A stretch of DNA of 64,000 nt from Lachnospiraceae bacterium (GCA_910573755.1 CAJTBO010000011.1:1-64000); one strand, 5' to 3'; shown: positions 1 to 9,173, counted from the stretch's first letter. Numbers and translations: made by a program. Notes: generated by a model not told the origin, from the sequence alone.

Positions 1-70
1 AGATAAATATGCAAAATCTTATCCTCATAAGGATTGTGTAAAATTTTCAAGGTACTATATAGGAAGTCAG

Positions 71-91
71 AGAGTTTCTAAAAACTCTTTT
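71..91 (+). terminator. Small rho-independent terminator-like hairpin
   Basis: AGAGTTT at 71-77 pairs with AAACTCT at 82-88 and is followed by a short T run. It probably ends a gene lying left of the window. The short stem and tract keep confidence modest. Confidence 0.45.
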
Positions 92-138
92 GACCCCAAC
101 ATCATAGTAATATATGGATTACAGGAGGAGAGCAGGAT

Positions 139-408
139 ATGGTATATATACCGGAAAGTTCAGGATTTTTGATCGGGATCATATTGGGATGCCTGATCGT
201 GGGCGCCCTCTATGGATTGATTCCCTTTTTTGTCGGCAGAAGAAGGGATATGAACGGATTGGGGGCCGCAGGGCTGATCTGCTCTATGCTTGGAAACCTC
301 TTTTTTATGGGATGGGGATTTTTTGCGGCAGGAAATATCTATATGGTATATGTTGCTCCTTTTGTTCCCCTTCTCTTTACGATCATCATTATGGTCAAAA
401 GCAGATAG
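139..408 (+). CDS. Small two- to three-span membrane protein
   Basis: An 89-residue, strongly hydrophobic protein with membrane segments at about residues 8-30, 42-62 and 66-86. The loop after the first segment carries the basic stretch GRRRD, which would face the cytoplasm. The start at 139 is supported by AGGAGG ten bases upstream. It lies 77 bases before the cytidylate-kinase-like gene on the same strand and may share its transcript. I do not recognise a family. Overlapping frames in the same stretch lack a comparable ribosome-binding site, so I take this as the real gene. Confidence 0.7.
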   Translation: MVYIPESSGFLIGIILGCLIVGALYGLIPFFVGRRRDMNGLGAAGLICSMLGNLFFMGWGFFAAGNIYMVYVAPFVPLLFTIIIMVKSR

Positions 409-485
409 AAGCGGAGAGAAAAACCATATAGCAAAAGCCGGAAGTCTCTGGCTATTAAAATCATAACAGAAACGGAGGACATCAT

Positions 486-1112
486 ATGAATACGATCGTA
501 ACAATTGGACGTCAATACGGTTCCGGCGGACGGGAGATAGGAGAGAAACTGGCAAAACGGCTGAATATACCGTTTTATGACAAGGATCTGCTCAGCAGGG
601 CGGCGAAAGAGAGCGGCTTCTGCCAGGAGATGATAGAGAACCACGACGAGCGCCCCACCAACTCATTTTTATATAATCTGGTCATGGACACATATTCTTT
701 CGGTTATAACTCTTCTTCCTTTGTAGATATGCCGATCAGCCATAAAATCTTTCTGGCACAGTTCGACACGATCAAAAAGATCGCCGACGAGGGTGCCTGC
801 GTGATCGTCGGGAGATGCGCGGATTACGCCCTTGCCGAATATCCGAACTGCGTCCATGTTTTTATCCACGCAGACGAAGAACACAAGATAAAACGTATTA
901 TGGAACGGCGTAATATGACCGAATCCAAAGCAAGGGACGCAATCAACAAAAAGGATAAACAGCGTCAGAGTTACTATAACTATTATTCCTCCAAAAAATG
1001 GGGCCGCTCCGACACCTATGATCTTTCCATTAATTCCGGCAGGCTCGGCATAGACGGCACGGTGAATCTTCTCGCACAGTATGTGGAGGACGTTGAAAAA
1101 GAACGAGGATAA
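486..1112 (+). CDS. Cytidylate kinase-like family protein
   Basis: A 208-residue P-loop protein of the cytidylate-kinase-like family found widely in Clostridia. The N-terminus has the family's glycine-rich loop, TIGRQYGSGGREIG (about residues 6-19), followed by LAKRLNIPFYDKDLL. Later come VIVGRCADYAL, and MERRNMTESKARDAINKKD, a lid-like basic helix typical of nucleoside monophosphate kinases. The true substrate of this family is not established, so CMP phosphorylation is inferred by homology. A GGAGG sequence lies a few bases before the ATG. A strong terminator follows immediately. Confidence 0.9.
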   Translation: MNTIVTIGRQYGSGGREIGEKLAKRLNIPFYDKDLLSRAAKESGFCQEMIENHDERPTNSFLYNLVMDTYSFGYNSSSFVDMPISHKIFLAQFDTIKKIADEGACVIVGRCADYALAEYPNCVHVFIHADEEHKIKRIMERRNMTESKARDAINKKDKQRQSYYNYYSSKKWGRSDTYDLSINSGRLGIDGTVNLLAQYVEDVEKERG

Positions 1113-1120
1113 AAAATATC

Positions 1121-1164
1121 AAAAAAAATCTCCCTTTGCCGTTATGTAAAGGGAGATTTTTTTT
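1121..1164 (+). terminator. Rho-independent terminator after the kinase-like gene
   Basis: AAAAAATCTCCCTTT and its complement AAAGGGAGATTTTTT flank a short loop and end in a T tract. A-runs on one side and T-runs on the other let it work in both directions. Confidence 0.9.
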
Positions 1165-1203
1165 GGATAACCGGTAAGGAGAGCAGCAGTTCGGAGATAT
1201 CTG

Positions 1204-1239
1204 CAACTATTCGCAAAAGCATAGTTTAACGAATAGTTG
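1204..1239. repeat. Perfect 10-bp inverted repeat
   Basis: CAACTATTCG at 1204-1213 pairs with CGAATAGTTG at 1230-1239 around a 16-nt loop. It sits between the convergent kinase-like gene and dtd. There is no T tract, so it is at best a weak terminator for dtd, or a protein-binding site. Confidence 0.5.
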
Positions 1240-1280
1240 TAATAGATTCAATAGACAAACCCGAAATCAGCAACAATTTA

Positions 1281-1730
1281 TCAAAACAGTTCCGCAGAAT
1301 CCAGCATAACCGTGAAAGGGCCTTCATTTGTAAACGAAACTTTCATTTCCGCGCCGAATTCACCGGTCTGGACGTTTACACCGGCATCTTTGCATTTTTC
1401 AATAATATAAAGATACATTTCCTTGGCAAACGCCGCGGAGCCCGACCGGATAAAAGAGGGTCTGTTTCCTTTTCGGCAGTCCGCATACAGGGTAAACTGC
1501 GAGATCAAAAGAAGGCTTCCGTCCACCTGGTCAAGGCTTAGGTTTGTTTTCCCGTTTTGATCTTTAAAAATACGGAGAGCAAGCATCTTTTTTATCATTT
1601 TATCCGCGATTTCCTTTGTGTCGGCGTCTTCCACGCCGATCAGCACCATATATCCGAAGGGAATCGCCCCGATCACCTGCTCATCGACAGTTACGGAAGC
1701 GTTTGACGCGATCTGTACTAAAAATTTCAT
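1281..1730 (-). CDS. dtd: D-aminoacyl-tRNA deacylase
   Basis: Hydrolyses D-amino acids wrongly attached to tRNA, in the cytoplasm. The 149-residue length is normal for the family. Visible motifs are ASVTVD near the N-terminus, LRIFKDQNGKTNLSL, the family-defining SQFTLYAD, RKGNRPSF, and NEGPFT near the C-terminus, which corresponds to the cross-subunit Gly-Pro motif. GAGGA lies about 8 bases upstream of the ATG. It is followed upstream on the same strand by the AI-2E family permease gene, about 100 bases away. Confidence 0.96.
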   Translation of the reverse strand: MKFLVQIASNASVTVDEQVIGAIPFGYMVLIGVEDADTKEIADKMIKKMLALRIFKDQNGKTNLSLDQVDGSLLLISQFTLYADCRKGNRPSFIRSGSAAFAKEMYLYIIEKCKDAGVNVQTGEFGAEMKVSFTNEGPFTVMLDSAELF

Positions 1731-1834
1731 GGCTTTTTCCTCTTATTTTTCTGATATTCCTATTGTTTTAAGTTCTTCTGTATTCTCAAAAATCCTTCTG
1801 TTACAAATAAAGATCCTTATCTCTTTACCTTTTT

Positions 1835-3139
1835 CTATATCGTCTTGTCGTGCTTCTCTTCTGCCCCTTCTGTTTGTGAATTATTTAACAATTCTGTTTT
1901 CTTCAACGGTACATACTCTTTTTCCTCATCGATGTAATCCAGTTTTTCATAATCCAAAGTATTGGTAGAAAGCGCTTTTTGGGCAAGAAATCTGTTTATC
2001 ATATAGCTGATGCCGGCATACAGCACGGCAAACAGGGGCACTCCTACTACCATTCCCGCCACGCCCCATAAGCCGCCGAAGAAAGTGATCGAAAAAATAA
2101 CCCAAAAGCCGGAAAGCCCTGTGGACTCTCCCAGGATCTTCGGCCCTATCACATTGCCGTCAAGCTGCTGCAGCGCCAGGACAAAGAGGATGAACGGGAT
2201 ACATTTCCCGGGATTGATCATCAGAACAAGCAGCGCGCTGGGAATGGCGCCGATATAGGGCCCGAAAAACGGAATGATATTCGTCACGCCCACGATAACG
2301 CTGATCAGTACCGCATACGGTATTTTGAGGATACTTGTCCCGAAAAAGCATAACACGCCGATAATGGCAGAATCTATGATCTTTCCGCCTAAAAAGCCGA
2401 TAAATGTTTTATTGGTGAAACGGCAGGCCCTGATGACCTGGTTGGCGGCAGGACGGTCAAACAGCGCGTAGCATATTTTCTTCGCCTGACTCGCAAACTT
2501 CTCTTTTCCGGACAGGATATAAAGGGAAATGATCAGGCCGATGATCAGATTATAGAGGGATTTCAGCATGCCTAATACGCCTTTGGAGGCGGAAAGGATA
2601 AAACTGTTGACCGTAGGCATTACCGAATTATCCAGAAGATCATCCAGATCTTTGGAGTAAGCGGCAAGAAGCCCCTCAATATACGCTTCCACATCCGGAT
2701 TGTCGGCAAGAAGTTTTTCGGTCAGTTCGATCAGGTTATTGATATAGGCCGGAAACCGTGTAACGATACTCTGAATACTCAAAGCCAGTTCCGGAATGAC
2801 GATCATAAAAAAGGAATAGATGACAAAGCCGATAAACACAAAAGTAAGCAGTACGGAACCTGCGCGGAGGCGCTTTTTTATTTTAGGTTTTTTTACATCA
2901 AGGTTCAGTTTTCTGCACAGCGGAAAAAAGATCTTCTCTTCTATCCAGTTCATGACCGGCGTAGCGATAAAAGCGATGATCAGTCCGTCAATGACCGGCA
3001 TGGTCACCCGCAGGATCACCTTCAGCCCTGCCCCGATCGACTGCCCTTTAAAGATCAGGCAGACAAAGCAGATCGCAAGGATCAGTACGATCAGTGCAGT
3101 CAGTCCCCATTTCATATATTTGTTGGTGAATTTTTTCAT
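1835..3139 (-). CDS. AI-2E family transporter (UPF0118 permease)
   Basis: A 434-residue integral membrane protein with the organisation of the AI-2E/TqsA/YhhT family: a paired N-terminal hydrophobic region (about 10-75), a long amphipathic middle section (about 130-220), and a C-terminal bundle containing VGVTNIIPFFGPYIGAIPS, the most conserved motif, and FWVIFSITFFGGLWGVAGM. Members export small solutes or ions. The autoinducer-2 label comes from one E. coli protein and need not apply here. The C-terminal tail after about residue 380 is charged and probably cytoplasmic. It is divergent from the TtcA-like gene. Confidence 0.93.
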   Translation of the reverse strand: MKKFTNKYMKWGLTALIVLILAICFVCLIFKGQSIGAGLKVILRVTMPVIDGLIIAFIATPVMNWIEEKIFFPLCRKLNLDVKKPKIKKRLRAGSVLLTFVFIGFVIYSFFMIVIPELALSIQSIVTRFPAYINNLIELTEKLLADNPDVEAYIEGLLAAYSKDLDDLLDNSVMPTVNSFILSASKGVLGMLKSLYNLIIGLIISLYILSGKEKFASQAKKICYALFDRPAANQVIRACRFTNKTFIGFLGGKIIDSAIIGVLCFFGTSILKIPYAVLISVIVGVTNIIPFFGPYIGAIPSALLVLMINPGKCIPFILFVLALQQLDGNVIGPKILGESTGLSGFWVIFSITFFGGLWGVAGMVVGVPLFAVLYAGISYMINRFLAQKALSTNTLDYEKLDYIDEEKEYVPLKKTELLNNSQTEGAEEKHDKTI

Positions 3140-3338
3140 TTGATTTCAATCCTTTTCTTTTTGCGAGTATCGTGTTATTATTTATTAGGTAGAAATGAGG
3201 GCAGTGATATCTTTATTCCATGCCGCCCTCCCCTGACATTATTAACATTATAATAAGAACCGGCAGGACTTGCAACCGAAATAATAGAAAGAAAGTTGCA
3301 ATAGAAAGAAAGCTACTTTTGAAAGCGGAAAACAGATA

Positions 3339-4055
3339 ATGAAACTGCAACAACTTTACAGTTATACCAGAAAAGCCATCGATGACTACCATATGATCTC
3401 GGACGGCGACCATATAGCGATCGGCATATCCGGCGGCAAGGATTCCCTTGCCATGTTATATGCCCTGAGCGGTCTGAGGCGCTTTTATCCCGCCTCTTTT
3501 AAGCTGACCGCAGTGACAGTCGACCTGGGGTTTGAAAACCTGAATCTGGACAAGATAACAGCCCTGTGCGCCGAACTGGAGGTACCCTATCATATAGTAG
3601 GGACAGATATCGGAAAGATCATTTTTGAGGACAGAAAAGAATCTTCTCCCTGTTCTCTGTGCGCCAAGATGAGAAAGGGAGCCTTAAATCAGGCAATGAA
3701 AGAGCTGGGCTGCAACAAGATCGCCTATGCCCACCATAAGGATGATGTGGTGGAAACCATGCTGTTGTCCCTGATTTACGAGGGGCGTTTCCACTGTTTT
3801 GCGCCGGTAACCTATCTGGATCGTATGGATATGACAGTGATCAGGCCGCTGATGTATGTGCAGGAGGCGGATGTGATCGGTTTTGTGAATAAATATCATG
3901 TTCCCGTGGTCAAAAGCCCCTGTCCGGCAGACGGACACACCAAACGGGAATATGCCCATCTGCTCCTGCAGCAGCTTAACAGGGAAAATCCCGGCGTAAA
4001 AGAACGGATGTTTCACGCGGTGCAGGATGCCCTGCCGGCATGGAAAATATGTTAA
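3339..4055 (+). CDS. ttcA: TtcA-like tRNA 2-thiocytidine biosynthesis protein
   Basis: An ATP-dependent sulfurtransferase of the PP-loop family; E. coli TtcA thiolates C32 of certain tRNAs. The PP-loop SGGKDS is at about residues 30-35. The cysteine motif PCSLCAKMRKGAL (about 105-117) and a later cysteine in SPCPADGHTKREYA (about 195-208) are those that bind the iron-sulfur cluster in TtcA. AHHKDDVVETMLL is the usual PP-loop family helix. At 238 residues it is a compact member of the family. The precise tRNA target is inferred. The next gene, the XerS-like recombinase, starts 85 bases downstream. Confidence 0.88.
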   Translation: MKLQQLYSYTRKAIDDYHMISDGDHIAIGISGGKDSLAMLYALSGLRRFYPASFKLTAVTVDLGFENLNLDKITALCAELEVPYHIVGTDIGKIIFEDRKESSPCSLCAKMRKGALNQAMKELGCNKIAYAHHKDDVVETMLLSLIYEGRFHCFAPVTYLDRMDMTVIRPLMYVQEADVIGFVNKYHVPVVKSPCPADGHTKREYAHLLLQQLNRENPGVKERMFHAVQDALPAWKIC

Positions 4056-4059
4056 TATC

Positions 4060-4098
4060 GGGCGGAGGCTCCTTGTATAAGAATATTTTTATCCGCCC
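4060..4098. repeat. 7-bp inverted repeat after the ttcA-like gene
   Basis: GGGCGGA at 4060-4066 pairs with TCCGCCC at 4092-4098. There is no T tract, so termination is doubtful. It may be a leader structure for the recombinase gene. Confidence 0.3.
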
Positions 4099-4140
4099 CG
4101 GAGATACCGGTCAGATCTATACGGAACAGCGAGGGAAAAA

Positions 4141-5184
4141 ATGAAGTACTACGAAGAACAGGATAAAATAAATATTGAAAAGATCCGGGGGATCCTGAGT
4201 GAACTGCCCTCTTTCTGCAAATCCTTTTTTTATGATATAGCGGATTACACTTCCACCCGCACAAGGCTCGCCTATGCCTATGATCTGAAGGTGTTTTTTG
4301 AATTTCTCCACAAAAATAACGCATACTGCAGGAAGATGGAATTAACGGAGATTCCTGTCACGGTGCTGGAGCGCGTGACGAAGGATGATATTCTGGAATA
4401 TCTGGATTATATAACGCTGTATGACAAAGACGGACGTGTTATCATGAACAAAGAACGGGGAAAAGCCAGAAAGATCGCTTCCCTGCGCAGTTTTTACAAC
4501 TATTTTTTCCGCGCCGAGAAGATCGAAAAAAACCCGGCGTCCCTGATCCCCGTGCCGAAGCAGCATGAAAAAGAGATCATCCGATTAGAACCCCAGGAGG
4601 TGGCGATCCTGCTGGAACAGGTGGAAAAAGGCGAAAAGCTGACCAAGTCCCAGTTAAAATACCATAAGATCAACAAAGTAAGGGATATCGCCATCTTAAC
4701 GCTCCTGCTCGGAACCGGCATCCGTGTATCCGAATGCGTGGGGCTGAATCTCAATGATGTGGATCTGGATAACGGCGCCCTTGTGGTACACAGAAAAGGC
4801 GGCTATGACGCGACGGTCTATTTCGGTTTTGAAGTGGAAACCGCCCTGCGGGACTATATGGACCAGCGGGAAAACATGATTCCCATGACGGGACACGAAG
4901 ACGCCTTTTTCATCTCCATGCAGAACAAACGGATGGGGGTCCGCAGCGTGGAGAATATGGTAAAAAAATACACCCGGAATGTGACCACCCTGAAAAACAT
5001 CACCCCGCATAAACTGCGCAGCACCTACGGCACCTCCCTGTATAAAGAAACCGGTGATATCTACCTTGTAGCCAGCGTCCTCGGCCACAGCGACGTAAAT
5101 ACCACCAGAAAGCACTATGCCGCTATCAGCGACGAAAAACGTATGAAAGTGACCAATGCGGTCAAACTGCGCGGTACCGATTAA
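4141..5184 (+). CDS. Tyrosine recombinase, XerS-like
   Basis: A 347-residue tyrosine recombinase. The N-terminal SAM-like DNA-binding domain covers about residues 1-130 and the catalytic domain about 160-345. Catalytic residues are visible: Arg in GTGIRVSE, Lys in VHRKGG, His-x-x-Arg in TPHKLRSTYG, His in LGHSDVNTT, and the nucleophile Tyr in RKHYAAIS. The N-terminal layout resembles XerS, the single chromosome-dimer-resolving recombinase of streptococci, rather than phage integrases. No attachment site or phage gene is adjacent, so a chromosomal role is likely. It converges with the ACT-domain gene, with only 14 bases between the stops. Confidence 0.88.
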   Translation: MKYYEEQDKINIEKIRGILSELPSFCKSFFYDIADYTSTRTRLAYAYDLKVFFEFLHKNNAYCRKMELTEIPVTVLERVTKDDILEYLDYITLYDKDGRVIMNKERGKARKIASLRSFYNYFFRAEKIEKNPASLIPVPKQHEKEIIRLEPQEVAILLEQVEKGEKLTKSQLKYHKINKVRDIAILTLLLGTGIRVSECVGLNLNDVDLDNGALVVHRKGGYDATVYFGFEVETALRDYMDQRENMIPMTGHEDAFFISMQNKRMGVRSVENMVKKYTRNVTTLKNITPHKLRSTYGTSLYKETGDIYLVASVLGHSDVNTTRKHYAAISDEKRMKVTNAVKLRGTD

Positions 5185-5198
5185 CCCCGCCGGAAGTC

Positions 5199-5630
5199 TT
5201 ATAATCTGCTTATCCCGTCCTGATCCACCAGTTTGATACCGTGCTCTGTCAGCACTTCCGTCGCCCTCTCGTTATCATTCACACGCAGGATCATATAAGC
5301 CACATCTTTTTTCCGCGTCGTAAACGCATAGGAATATTCCAGATTGATATTGCTTTCGCCGAGCACTGTCAGTGTGCGCAGAAGGCTGCCCGGTTTATCG
5401 GGAATCTCCACCGCAAGAACCTTTGTCACGGAGCAGATATAGCCTGCCTCCTTCATGGTGCACATTGTATTATAGACATCGTCCACGATAATACGCAGGA
5501 TGCCGAAATCCGGCGTTTCCGCGATGCACATTGCCCTCATGTCGATATTGTTCTCGGAAAGCACTTTTGTAAATTCGGCAAGTCCTCCGGGCCTGTTTTC
5601 CAAAAAAACCGAAATCTGTTGTACCGTCAT
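5199..5630 (-). CDS. Tandem ACT-domain protein
   Basis: A 143-residue protein made of two ACT ligand-binding domains: QISVFLENRPGGLAEFTKVL (about 4-23) opens the first and VLAVEIPDKPGSLLRTLTVL (about 72-91) the second. Such proteins usually bind amino acids and act as regulators. The start is placed at 5630 because a GGGGG-type ribosome-binding site precedes that ATG; a longer frame would run into the upstream ligase gene. It begins 13 bases after the phenylacetate-CoA ligase stop, and this pairing recurs in Clostridia. A role in sensing aromatic amino acids is inferred. Confidence 0.9.
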   Translation of the reverse strand: MTVQQISVFLENRPGGLAEFTKVLSENNIDMRAMCIAETPDFGILRIIVDDVYNTMCTMKEAGYICSVTKVLAVEIPDKPGSLLRTLTVLGESNINLEYSYAFTTRKKDVAYMILRVNDNERATEVLTEHGIKLVDQDGISRL

Positions 5631-5643
5631 ATTGTTTTCCCCC

Positions 5644-6948
5644 TTATTGGTATAAATTCCGTTTATCGATGATACGGACTGCTTTTCCCTCGCTTCTCGT
5701 AATGGATTTAGGCGCAACAAGTTTTACCTTTGCGTAGATGCCCAGCATGGATTTCAGTGCATCCACCAGCACTTTCTCCTTCCTGCTCACTTCGCTGACA
5801 GAATCGGAGAACATCTCGGATGTCATCTCAACCTGTACCTCCAGCGTATCGCTGTTGTTGATACGGTCCACGATGATCTGGTAGTTTGCCGCATATCCCT
5901 TGTTTAAGAGCACGGTCTCGATCTGGGACGGGAATACGTTGACGCCCTTTATGATCAGCATATCATCGCTCCTGCCCATGGGTTTTGTCATCTTCACATG
6001 GGTTCTTCCGCAGGAACATTTCTTTCTGGTCAGCACGCAGATATCGCGGGTACGGTAACGCAGCAGCGGGAACGCCTGCTTTGTAATGCTGGTAAATACC
6101 AGTTCGCCCTTTTCGCCTTCCGGAAGCACCTCCCCTGTCTTGGGATTGATGATCTCCGCGATAAAATGGTCTTCGTTGATATGCATGCCGGTCTGCTCGC
6201 TGCACTCAAAGGATACGCCGGGACCGGAAATTTCGGTGAGCCCGTAGATATCATATGCCTTGATGCCCAGTGATTTTTCAATATCGCGGCGCATCTCCTC
6301 CGTCCATGCCTCCGCACCGAAAATACCTGCTTTTAATCTGATCTTGTCCTTCAATCCCTTTTCATTGATAGTCTCGCCCAGATATGCCGCATAGGAAGGC
6401 GTACAGCAAAGGATCGTGGAGCCCAGATCGCACATAAACTGTATCTGCCTGTCCGTATTGCCGGAGGACATGGGCAGCGTCAGGGAACCTACCTTATGGG
6501 AACCGCCGTTTAAGCCCGGGCCGCCCGTAAAGAGGCCGTAACCGTAGCTGACATGCACCACATCCTCATCGGTGCCGCCTGCCGCCATGATCGCCCTTGC
6601 ACAGCAATCATCCCAGAGATCGATATCATGCTGGGTATAAAACGCCACCACGCGTCTGCCGGTGGTGCCGCTGGTAGACTGAATACGGACACAATCCTTC
6701 AAAGGAACCGCCAAAAGACCATAGGGGTATGCATCGCGCAGATCGTCCTTTGTGATAAACGGCAGTTTATGTAAATCTTCCACCGACCGGATATCTTCCG
6801 GCGAAACGCCTGCCTCCTCCATTTTCTTTCTGTAGTAAGGCACATTGTCATACACATGCTTTACCTGTTTCACGAGTCTCTCGTTCTGCAGCTTCAGGAT
6901 ATCTTCTCTGGAAGCGCATTCGATCTCCGGCTGATAATAATGCTCCAT
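5644..6948 (-). CDS. paaK: Phenylacetate--CoA ligase
   Basis: An ANL-superfamily adenylate-forming enzyme that activates aryl acetates to CoA thioesters with ATP. At 434 residues it has the PaaK length. The P-loop QSTSGTTGRRVV is at about residues 89-100. YDIYGLTEISGPG and LLRYRTRDIC are the usual A5 and A7/A8-type motifs, followed by the C-terminal lid domain (about 335-434). In anaerobes this family is linked to aromatic amino-acid fermentation with indolepyruvate oxidoreductase, but no such gene is in the window. It is cotranscribed with the ACT-domain gene. Confidence 0.95.
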   Translation of the reverse strand: MEHYYQPEIECASREDILKLQNERLVKQVKHVYDNVPYYRKKMEEAGVSPEDIRSVEDLHKLPFITKDDLRDAYPYGLLAVPLKDCVRIQSTSGTTGRRVVAFYTQHDIDLWDDCCARAIMAAGGTDEDVVHVSYGYGLFTGGPGLNGGSHKVGSLTLPMSSGNTDRQIQFMCDLGSTILCCTPSYAAYLGETINEKGLKDKIRLKAGIFGAEAWTEEMRRDIEKSLGIKAYDIYGLTEISGPGVSFECSEQTGMHINEDHFIAEIINPKTGEVLPEGEKGELVFTSITKQAFPLLRYRTRDICVLTRKKCSCGRTHVKMTKPMGRSDDMLIIKGVNVFPSQIETVLLNKGYAANYQIIVDRINNSDTLEVQVEMTSEMFSDSVSEVSRKEKVLVDALKSMLGIYAKVKLVAPKSITRSEGKAVRIIDKRNLYQ

Positions 6949-7069
6949 AGTCTTTGGTGTCCTTTCTTGGTGTATTTTTTATATCAGACAGTATTTCCCG
7001 GTATTTCGGGACCGCCGGAAAGCACCGCCTGTAAATCGCCGCAATGTAAAAAGATAACTATGCGGGGAC

Positions 7070-7423
7070 TCATTTCGGAGAAAGATACTTTTTCTGGGCG
7101 TCCATGGAAATCTTACAATATATGATGATCATCACAAGAAAAACGCCGCACATAACAATGCCGAAATAGGGGATATTCCAGTACAGGTCATTCATATAAT
7201 CCAGTGCGCCGCTGAGCATAACAAGCACCCCCATGATAACGGATTTCAAATACATATACTCGATAAACCCTTTCGGGTCCTTCGCTTTTTTGGGATCATA
7301 TCCTTTCCCGATAATGGCGGAACTGGTGATCTCGCCGGTACGCTTCATCTGTACCGCGGCATAAACCAGATATGCGCCGCTGAAAACAATAAGGATATCC
7401 ATAAATCCGAATGTAGTATTCAT
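7070..7423 (-). CDS. Three-span membrane protein of unknown function
   Basis: A 117-residue protein with membrane segments at about residues 7-25, 58-78 and 84-105. The cytoplasmic loop between the first two contains GKGYDPKKAKDPKGFIEY, and the tail is basic. The shape recalls small Lachnospiraceae membrane proteins annotated only as hypothetical. It is on the same strand as thrC and paaK but separated from each by more than 100 bases. No function can be inferred. Confidence 0.75.
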   Translation of the reverse strand: MNTTFGFMDILIVFSGAYLVYAAVQMKRTGEITSSAIIGKGYDPKKAKDPKGFIEYMYLKSVIMGVLVMLSGALDYMNDLYWNIPYFGIVMCGVFLVMIIIYCKISMDAQKKYLSPK

Positions 7424-7548
7424 ACTTTTTTACCACACCTTTCTTTTGCAGAGATATTTCAGGAGATCATACCGGGAGATCCGCGGGCTTATATCTTTCG
7501 CCCCGAGTGTATACCCTCCCGCCCTGAGCCCATACTTTCCGCCCATTG

Positions 7549-9033
7549 TCAGATCCCCAGATATTTTTTCACGATATCCGCCATCCCGTCTTTTTCGCAG
7601 ACCGTATCATGCAGAACGGGCGCTGTCCGGATGCCTTCGATGGCTTCCGGTATCTTCACACCGGAAAGTTCGGAAAGCTTATCCGCCAGCGCAAAGTCCT
7701 CCAGCCCGTCATACTGCCGGTCGATGGCGCTCATAACGCTCCTTGTAAACTTATAGGGGCTTGCCGTGGAGGCGATGACGGTCTTTGTCTCATCCTTTGT
7801 CTGTTCCTTGTATTTCCGGTAAACGCAGGATGCCACAGCCGTATGGGTATCGATCACATAGCCGCATTTTTTGTAAAGGGAAGCGATCGTTTCCGCCGTT
7901 TCCGCTTCACTTGCATAGCCTCCGTAAAAATCCTGCAGTTTCTCCTGCATTTCGGGTGTGATTTCATATTTTCCCGATGTGGAAAGCTGCATCATCAACT
8001 CTTTGTTCTTCTCCGCGTCGCTTCCGGCGATCAGATAGATCAGGCGCTCTAAATTACTGGAGATCAGAATATCCATGGACGGAGAACTGGTCAGCACAAA
8101 ATCCCTGTTCCTGTCATAGACGCCTGTCCGGAAGAAATCGAAAAGCACCCTGTTTTCATTGGAGGCGCAGATCAGTTTCGCGATGGGCAGCCCCATATTC
8201 TTTGCGAAATACGCAGCGAGGATATTGCCGAAGTTTCCGGTGGGCACCACCACATTCATCGGCTCGCCCTCCGCAAGCTTTCCCTCTTTCAATAACTGCG
8301 CGTAAGCATACACATAATAGACTGCCTGGGGCACAAGACGGCCGATATTGATGGAGTTTGCGGAAGAAAACTGATATCCGTTATCCGCCATCAGTTTCCC
8401 GAGTTCCTGATCCGCGAATATCTTCTTTACGCCGCTCTGGGCATCGTCAAAATTCCCGTGGATACCGACGACAAAGGTGTTATCCCCCTTCTGGGTGACC
8501 ATCTGTTTTTCCTGAATCGGGCTGACGCCGTTTTTCGGATAAAAGACGATGATCTTTGTCCCTTTTACACCGGCAAAACCCGCCAGCGCCGCTTTTCCCG
8601 TATCGCCGGAGGTTGCCGTTAAAATAACGATATCATATTTGATATGATTTTTCCCTGCCGCAGTGATCATCAGATGAGGCAGTATGGAAAGCGCCATATC
8701 CTTGAAGGCGATGGTGGCGCCGTGGAACAGTTCCAGATAATAAGCGCCGTCCGCACAGGCAAGGGGCGCTATCGTTTCCGTATCAAATTTGGAGTCATAT
8801 GCGTTCCGGATGCAGGTTCTCAGCTCCTCTTCCGTATAATCGGAAAGAAAGGGCTGCATTACCTCGTACGCCACATCCTGATAGGACATTTCCGAAAGTT
8901 CTTTTAAACTTTTTGTAAGGGCGGGAATATGGTCGGGAAAAAACAGCCCCCCGTCCTCTGCCAGCCCCTTTAATACAGCCTCTGATGCCGATACCGGGCC
9001 GCCGCCTCCTCTTGTACTGAAATAGTTTACCAT
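7549..9033 (-). CDS. thrC: Threonine synthase
   Basis: Converts O-phosphohomoserine to threonine with pyridoxal phosphate. The 494-residue length and the opening MVNYFSTRGGGGPVSASEAV place it in the long, bacterial/fungal type of ThrC. The PLP-binding lysine lies in LFHGATIAFKDMALS (about 103-117). TATSGDTGKAALAGF (about 138-152) and VPTGNFGNILAAYF (about 265-278) bind the phosphate groups. GGGAGG precedes the ATG. The leader contains a promoter and a stable hairpin, listed separately. Downstream neighbours are unrelated. Confidence 0.97.
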   Translation of the reverse strand: MVNYFSTRGGGGPVSASEAVLKGLAEDGGLFFPDHIPALTKSLKELSEMSYQDVAYEVMQPFLSDYTEEELRTCIRNAYDSKFDTETIAPLACADGAYYLELFHGATIAFKDMALSILPHLMITAAGKNHIKYDIVILTATSGDTGKAALAGFAGVKGTKIIVFYPKNGVSPIQEKQMVTQKGDNTFVVGIHGNFDDAQSGVKKIFADQELGKLMADNGYQFSSANSINIGRLVPQAVYYVYAYAQLLKEGKLAEGEPMNVVVPTGNFGNILAAYFAKNMGLPIAKLICASNENRVLFDFFRTGVYDRNRDFVLTSSPSMDILISSNLERLIYLIAGSDAEKNKELMMQLSTSGKYEITPEMQEKLQDFYGGYASEAETAETIASLYKKCGYVIDTHTAVASCVYRKYKEQTKDETKTVIASTASPYKFTRSVMSAIDRQYDGLEDFALADKLSELSGVKIPEAIEGIRTAPVLHDTVCEKDGMADIVKKYLGI

Positions 9034-9088
9034 CTGTATTCCTCCCTGTCATGTCTCCTATGCGACATAGTAATAAACATGGTTGTCT

Positions 9089-9131
9089 TATGAAAAACAG
9101 ATCTTCCGTCCCCGGCAGGATCTTTTTCATA
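9089..9131 (-). promoter_or_regulatory. Hairpin in the thrC leader
   Basis: On the minus strand TATGAAAAAGATC pairs with GATC-TG-TTTTTCATA, leaving only a two-base bulge. It lies between the predicted promoter and thrC, so it would be transcribed. It is not followed by a T run and has no T-box features. Confidence 0.5.
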
Positions 9132-9138
9132 TTGTTAA

Positions 9139-9168
9139 AGTATAGCATATATCCTGTCTTTCCGTAAA
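9139..9168 (-). promoter_or_regulatory. Predicted sigma-A promoter of thrC
   Basis: On the minus strand TTTACG and TATACT are separated by 18 bases. The -10 element is about 105 bases before the thrC start codon. Confidence 0.5.
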
Positions 9169-9173
9169 CAAAT

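Noticed and set aside
114-431. Alternative frames over the first small gene
   Set aside because: The 139-408 frame has a clear ribosome-binding site and coherent membrane segments; the others do not.
7025-7045. CCTGTAAATC words at about 7.03 kb and 9.89 kb resembling the structured repeat core
   Set aside because: Only about ten bases match, without arms or the GCGGCTGGAAAT core.
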